Positions 35,499 to 38,167 of a DNA stretch of 38,167 nucleotides are shown here, piece by piece. Source of the stretch: an uncultured Pseudomonadota bacterium. GTDB lineage: Bacteria > Pseudomonadota > Gammaproteobacteria > CAJXQU01. Below the pieces are notes generated by a model. The model was given only the letters and a program-made list of their open reading frames with translations. It had not been told where the DNA came from and did not search any database. The position numbers and the translations under genes were made by a program. How positions within the stretch are numbered: position 1 is the stretch's first letter; each line of letters begins with the position of its first letter. The stretch spans positions 566,886-605,052 of the forward strand of contig CAJXQU010000001.1 of the NCBI GenBank assembly GCA_913058255.1, read 5' to 3'.

Positions 35499-36212
35499 CT
35501 AAAACGGACAAGGGTAATGTCCATGAAAGCGTTCTCCACTAGTCGGGTGATCAAAAAATAAATCAGCAGCATGCAAGAGTAAACGATTCGCCATTCCTTC
35601 GCTGCTATCACTATTATACAAATCGCAGCCAAGAATGGGGTGCCCCATTGTCAGGCTATGTATCCGTAACTGATGGGTGCGTCCGGTCATAGGGGTAAAT
35701 TGCACCAGACTTCGACACGGCTGATCAAACCTTTGCAATACGGAGTATTCACTGATCGCGGTTTTGCCCATGGAATGACAAATTTTCACTCGTGGGAAAC
35801 GGCTTTTATCTTTTGCTATGGGGGCGGCAACGTGCCCCTGATCTTCATCAACCCAACCTTCCAGCATGGCTATGTATCGTTTCTGAACGGTGCGAGCTTG
35901 AAACTGCTTGTTGAGATGTTTCGATGAAGCCGAATTTAAACCGACAACCATTACACCCGATGTACCAAAATCTAATCGATGCGGTAATTTAGCACCAGGA
36001 AAACAGGGGCTCAGACCTTCTTGGCCATGCACCAAACGGTGATGAACGGAATCCCAATTAAGAGGATTTTTCCCTGACAAACTAAGAAGTCCGTTGGGCT
36101 TATTGATCAGTAAGATATCGTTATCTTGATACAGTATTTCAATGGAGTCATTGCAAACCGGCGCGACAAAGTCATCAATGATAGTGGGCGTCGTTGAACC
36201 AGTCTCAGACAT
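35499..36212 (-). CDS. RluA-family pseudouridine synthase
   Basis: The protein isomerises uridine to pseudouridine in an rRNA or tRNA target. The catalytic Asp is in the motif LPHRLDFGTSGVMVV; SLVQFTPMTGRTHQLRIH is the other family signature, and ILYQDNDILLINKPNGLLS the start of the fold. At 237 residues it has the catalytic domain only, without an S4 domain. GGAGA lies about 8 bases before the ATG. The substrate is not clear from sequence. It ends close to the IS30 remnant, with no other neighbour on its strand. Confidence 0.88.
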   Translation of the reverse strand: MSETGSTTPTIIDDFVAPVCNDSIEILYQDNDILLINKPNGLLSLSGKNPLNWDSVHHRLVHGQEGLSPCFPGAKLPHRLDFGTSGVMVVGLNSASSKHLNKQFQARTVQKRYIAMLEGWVDEDQGHVAAPIAKDKSRFPRVKICHSMGKTAISEYSVLQRFDQPCRSLVQFTPMTGRTHQLRIHSLTMGHPILGCDLYNSDSSEGMANRLLLHAADLFFDHPTSGERFHGHYPCPF

Positions 36213-36285
36213 TTAAACGTCTCCGAAATGAGTTGGTGATATTTAGGAGCAAAGTAAAAATTCAACTACCTATTGATTTTGAGGA

Positions 36286-36462
36286 ATGATGGAAGTAAAC
36301 GAGAAGAATATCAAGGGGGCGGTGAACTTGATTATTACCGGGCTAACATGCTGCAACGGTTGTGTCTTGCATGATTTCACTAATGAGATACCTTACTCTA
36401 TTGAGAAAAAAACATTACGAAAGGAATTCTCGATCAACCTAAATCAATCGAACCTGAGTTAG
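36286..36462 (+). CDS. Possible small ORF over repeat A (58 residues)
   Basis: An open frame from ATG 36286 to TAG 36460 would make a 58-residue peptide with CCNGCVLHD in the middle. GAGGA lies immediately before, so the second ATG (36289) is better spaced. Its middle overlaps repeat A, and repeat B encodes a similar block (TGYVLHDATNNIAYYF) in a broken frame. It may be a decaying copy of a small gene, or only a chance frame. Low confidence. Confidence 0.25.
   Translation: MMEVNEKNIKGAVNLIITGLTCCNGCVLHDFTNEIPYSIEKKTLRKEFSINLNQSNLS
36322..36411. repeat. Diverged repeat, copy A
   Basis: The best-matching part begins TGCTGCAACGGTTGTGT at 36349 and includes TTGCATGAT, CACTAATGAGATA and CTTACT. 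It pairs with copy B at 37014-37103, with single-base gaps, at roughly three quarters identity by eye. On the minus strand it lies directly upstream of the pseudouridine synthase gene. Its CTAACATGCTGCAAC also shares ATGCTGCAAC with the attC-like site at 38010-38086. Confidence 0.65.
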
Positions 36463-36521
36463 TCGCCATTGATTTTTTAGAATAAAGATTTACGTCCTCT
36501 TTTATCTTTAAAACCTTAATG

Positions 36522-36953
36522 CTATGGCTGGCATAGAGTGTTCCCCTTTATTACAGCTTTAGGCGGTATTTCATCACAATATATCTCTGGCGATCCAAAG
36601 CCTAAATAATAATTAAAGTTACCTCCAATATAACTATCTTCTGAGATACTTCCTATTGATGTTTTATACAAAAATAAGTCACCTTCAACACGTAATTTGG
36701 AAGGTAAATTAGAAATCGATGTTCCTTTAATTTCAAGATTCCCTTTCACATGCAATGTTTTGGGTAAGCCATCAACTTTTCCTTCCACGACTAAGTTATC
36801 TGGGATTATGCATGTTCCGTTTTGTTCATAAGATCCAAAATTACTGAAATTAGAGCATGGCGAATAATTTGGTAGTTTAAGCCAAATAGAAATTAACAAT
36901 AATAAAATTGGAATAAGCCAAACGATTTTTTTCTTTTTAATAGGTTGAACCAT
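36522..36953 (-). CDS. Membrane-anchored protein with short beta-solenoid-like repeats
   Basis: One N-terminal membrane segment (about residues 9-26, after the basic MVQPIKKKKI) is followed by repeats of the form LP..L.V.G.L.L..T.I: LPKTLHVKGNLEIKGTSI, then LPSKLRVEGDLFLYKTSI, with a weaker earlier unit (DNLVVEGKVDG). Such repeats fold as a short leucine-rich or beta-solenoid. The end has two Cys (CDEIPP, LCQP) and the N-terminal part two more (CSNF, TCII), which could pair outside the cytoplasm. Function unknown. It lies alone between two diverged repeats, as a gene cassette might. Confidence 0.7.
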   Translation of the reverse strand: MVQPIKKKKIVWLIPILLLLISIWLKLPNYSPCSNFSNFGSYEQNGTCIIPDNLVVEGKVDGLPKTLHVKGNLEIKGTSISNLPSKLRVEGDLFLYKTSIGSISEDSYIGGNFNYYLGFGSPEIYCDEIPPKAVIKGNTLCQP

Positions 36954-37013
36954 ATTTTTTAAGGTTTTAAAGAATCAATTAGGTTAGTGTTGATTAAATT
37001 CACAGAGAAGGGT

Positions 37014-37103
37014 AATTAACTTGGTACCTGCTAGGGTGAGTGTGCTGCAACTGGTTATGTTTTGCATGATGCCACTAATAACATAGCTTACTATTTTTTG
37101 AGA
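37014..37103. repeat. Diverged repeat, copy B
   Basis: Partner of copy A, with TGCTGCAACTGGTTATGTTT from 37043, TGCATGATGCCACTAATAAC and CTTACTATTTTTTGAG. It lies upstream of the minus-strand gene at 36522-36953. Read rightwards it codes VLHDATNNIAYY, close to VLHDFTNEIPYS in copy A. The 37104-37303 stretch beyond it holds no gene I can support. Confidence 0.65.
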
Positions 37104-37303
37104 TTCTGGGGAAAAAAAGATTGTCTGTCCGGTTAGTTGTTGGTAGTTCATTGTGCGTTTTCCTTTGCCGAGAAAAATGACGAGCTATAACAGCTGGCCC
37201 TCTTTCTTGGCTTGTGCACTTATTTACTCGAAACCGCCCCGCTTTTAACCTCGGAGTCTATCTGAGTAAGGATCAATAATAGAAAGGCTCACCCCCCATA
37301 GAC

Positions 37304-37373
37304 ATTTAACGCCTAGCTCACAGGAAAAGTAGGAGCGCAGCGAGTATTTTTCCTGTGCAGGTATTTGTTAGCT
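37304..37373 (-). repeat. attC-like recombination site after marC
   Basis: Read on the minus strand this begins AGCTAACAAATACCTGCACA and ends CTAGGCGTTAAAT, the core ends of an integron attC site. The arms pair as CTCACAGGAAAA with TTTTCCTGTGCAG, leaving one extrahelical base, and a central GAGCGCAGCGAG loop region. The marC stop codon lies inside its left end. Total about 70 bases, a normal attC size. Confidence 0.8.
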
Positions 37374-37991
37374 TACGATTGGAATGTTGATGGCAGTCTT
37401 AATGCCTACTATCAGCATTTGTACTCCTATCACGGCTAGAATTAATCCCATTAAACGCGTAACAATACCAAGCCCACTCTCTCCTATCGCTGATAAAATT
37501 TTTGCGCTAAAAATAAAACAAAAAAATGTGATGACGCATAGGATTGCAAACGCAAATATTGTTACGGCAATTTCCATCCACCCTCCAGTTGCTGAATAAT
37601 TCATCGCTGTTGCAATAGTTCCTGGGCCAGCGAGAAGAGGTACAGCCATAGGTGACACAGCTATATCTGAATCATCACTTTCTTGGGCGGTATGCAACTT
37701 CGAGTTCGCTCCCTGAAGCATATGATATCCGATAAGAAATACTAAAATACCTCCCGTTATTCGCAATGCCGGAAGAGTTATACCAAATAAATGAAAGATC
37801 GATTTGCCTAATACAGCAAATAGCAGAATTATAATAAACGTAATAATTAGAGCCTTGGCTGCAATTTTAGTCTGCTCAAGTTTATTCTTATTCCCAGTTA
37901 ATCCAGCAAAGACCGTAGTGTTTGCAACAGGATTCATGATGGCAAAAAAAGCCATAAAAACTGTCACTGCATGCTCAAATAATAGACTCAT
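37368..37991 (-). CDS. MarC-family membrane protein, probable integron cassette gene
   Basis: The 207-residue protein has six hydrophobic segments and the MarC/UPF0056 signatures FFAIMNPVANTTVFAGLT, LPALRITGGILVFLIGYHML and VSPMAVPLLAGPGTIATAM. The family is of unknown function; the old link to multiple antibiotic resistance was not upheld. AAGGAAG lies about 9 bases before the ATG. The start is 19 bases from one attC-like site and the stop overlaps the next, the compact layout of a gene cassette. Confidence 0.88.
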   Translation of the reverse strand: MSLLFEHAVTVFMAFFAIMNPVANTTVFAGLTGNKNKLEQTKIAAKALIITFIIILLFAVLGKSIFHLFGITLPALRITGGILVFLIGYHMLQGANSKLHTAQESDDSDIAVSPMAVPLLAGPGTIATAMNYSATGGWMEIAVTIFAFAILCVITFFCFIFSAKILSAIGESGLGIVTRLMGLILAVIGVQMLIVGIKTAINIPIVS

Positions 37992-38009
37992 TTTATTTCT
38001 TCCTTAGTA

Positions 38010-38086
38010 AGCTAACGCCTTGCTCAGCGGAAAAATGCGAGCGCCAGCGAGTTGGTTTTCCAATGCTGCAACTTGTATGGTTAATA
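38010..38086 (-). repeat. attC-like recombination site before marC
   Basis: Read on the minus strand it ends GAGCAAGGCGTTAGCT, a canonical attC right end, and begins near TATTAACCATACAAGTTGCA. The arms pair as TTGCAGC..GGAAAA against TTTTTCCGCTGAGCAA with extra unpaired bases on one side, as in known attC folds. The centre CGCTGGCGCTCGC resembles the centre of the other site. Its orientation matches that of the site at 37304-37373. Confidence 0.78.
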
Positions 38087-38116
38087 AGGTACAAAGAACG
38101 GGTAAACTGAGACCCA

Positions 38117-38152
38117 CCTTTAGTTAGCTACTAAAGGCCCTTATGTAGTAGC
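38117..38152. other. Two overlapping, mutually exclusive hairpins near the window end
   Basis: CCTTTAG (38117-38123) can pair with CTAAAGG (38131-38137), and GCTACTA (38127-38133) can pair with TAGTAGC (38146-38152). The two share bases 38131-38133 and cannot form together. Beyond the attC-like site, this would be part of the next cassette. No gene is visible in the last 80 bases. Confidence 0.4.
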
Positions 38153-38167
38153 TCGATGCAGCACCGG

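Overview
The window looks like a chromosomal contig of a moderately AT-rich gammaproteobacterium. The evidence is a gammaproteobacterial-style dcw cluster (murC, murB, ddlB, ftsQ, ftsA, ftsZ, lpxC), then secA, argJ, mutT, yacG, zapD, coaE and pilDCB, together with a ZapD homologue and a 915-residue SecA with a C-terminal zinc tail. The gene order and the bufferin-type genes would fit a Thiotrichales-like bacterium such as Methylophaga or Cycloclasticus, but this placement is an inference from memory and was not tested.

Layout. Bases 1-7279 hold the 3' part of the division and wall cluster on the + strand, with murC cut by the window edge. A small DciA-like gene runs against lpxC. An M23 peptidase, secA, argJ and a Nudix-ThiE fusion follow on the + strand to 13709. 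Bases 13725-19485 are a minus-strand run: pilB, pilC, pilD, coaE, zapD and, after a gap, yacG. This is the type IV pilus assembly motor with its peptidase, coupled to CoA synthesis and division. After a radical SAM gene and a DUF1841 gene comes a phospho-signalling set on the minus strand: a membrane Ser/Thr kinase, a PP2C phosphatase and a double-FHA protein (21348-24497). An HDOD-GAF protein with a DUF4124 partner, amtB with glnK, and a seven-iron ferredoxin follow.

Bases 29739-31689 hold the most interesting intact system. It is a short cysteine-rich secreted peptide (BufA2-like), a DUF692 enzyme (BufB/MbnB-like) and a DUF2063 partner (BufC/MbnC-like). This is a minimal bufferin-type RiPP cluster, probably for copper handling. 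A perfect stem-loop sits between the peptide gene and the enzyme genes, and about 800 bases of gene-free AT-rich DNA lie upstream.

From about 33 kb to the end the window is accessory in character: small orphan proteins, an orphan ParB-like protein, a frameshifted IS30-family transposase remnant and an RluA-type pseudouridine synthase. A membrane-anchored protein with a short repeat follows, between two diverged repeats. Last is a marC gene bracketed by two attC-like sites in the same orientation. The marC unit has the compact layout of an integron gene cassette, so the right end is probably a fragment of a chromosomal cassette array. No integron integrase is in the window.
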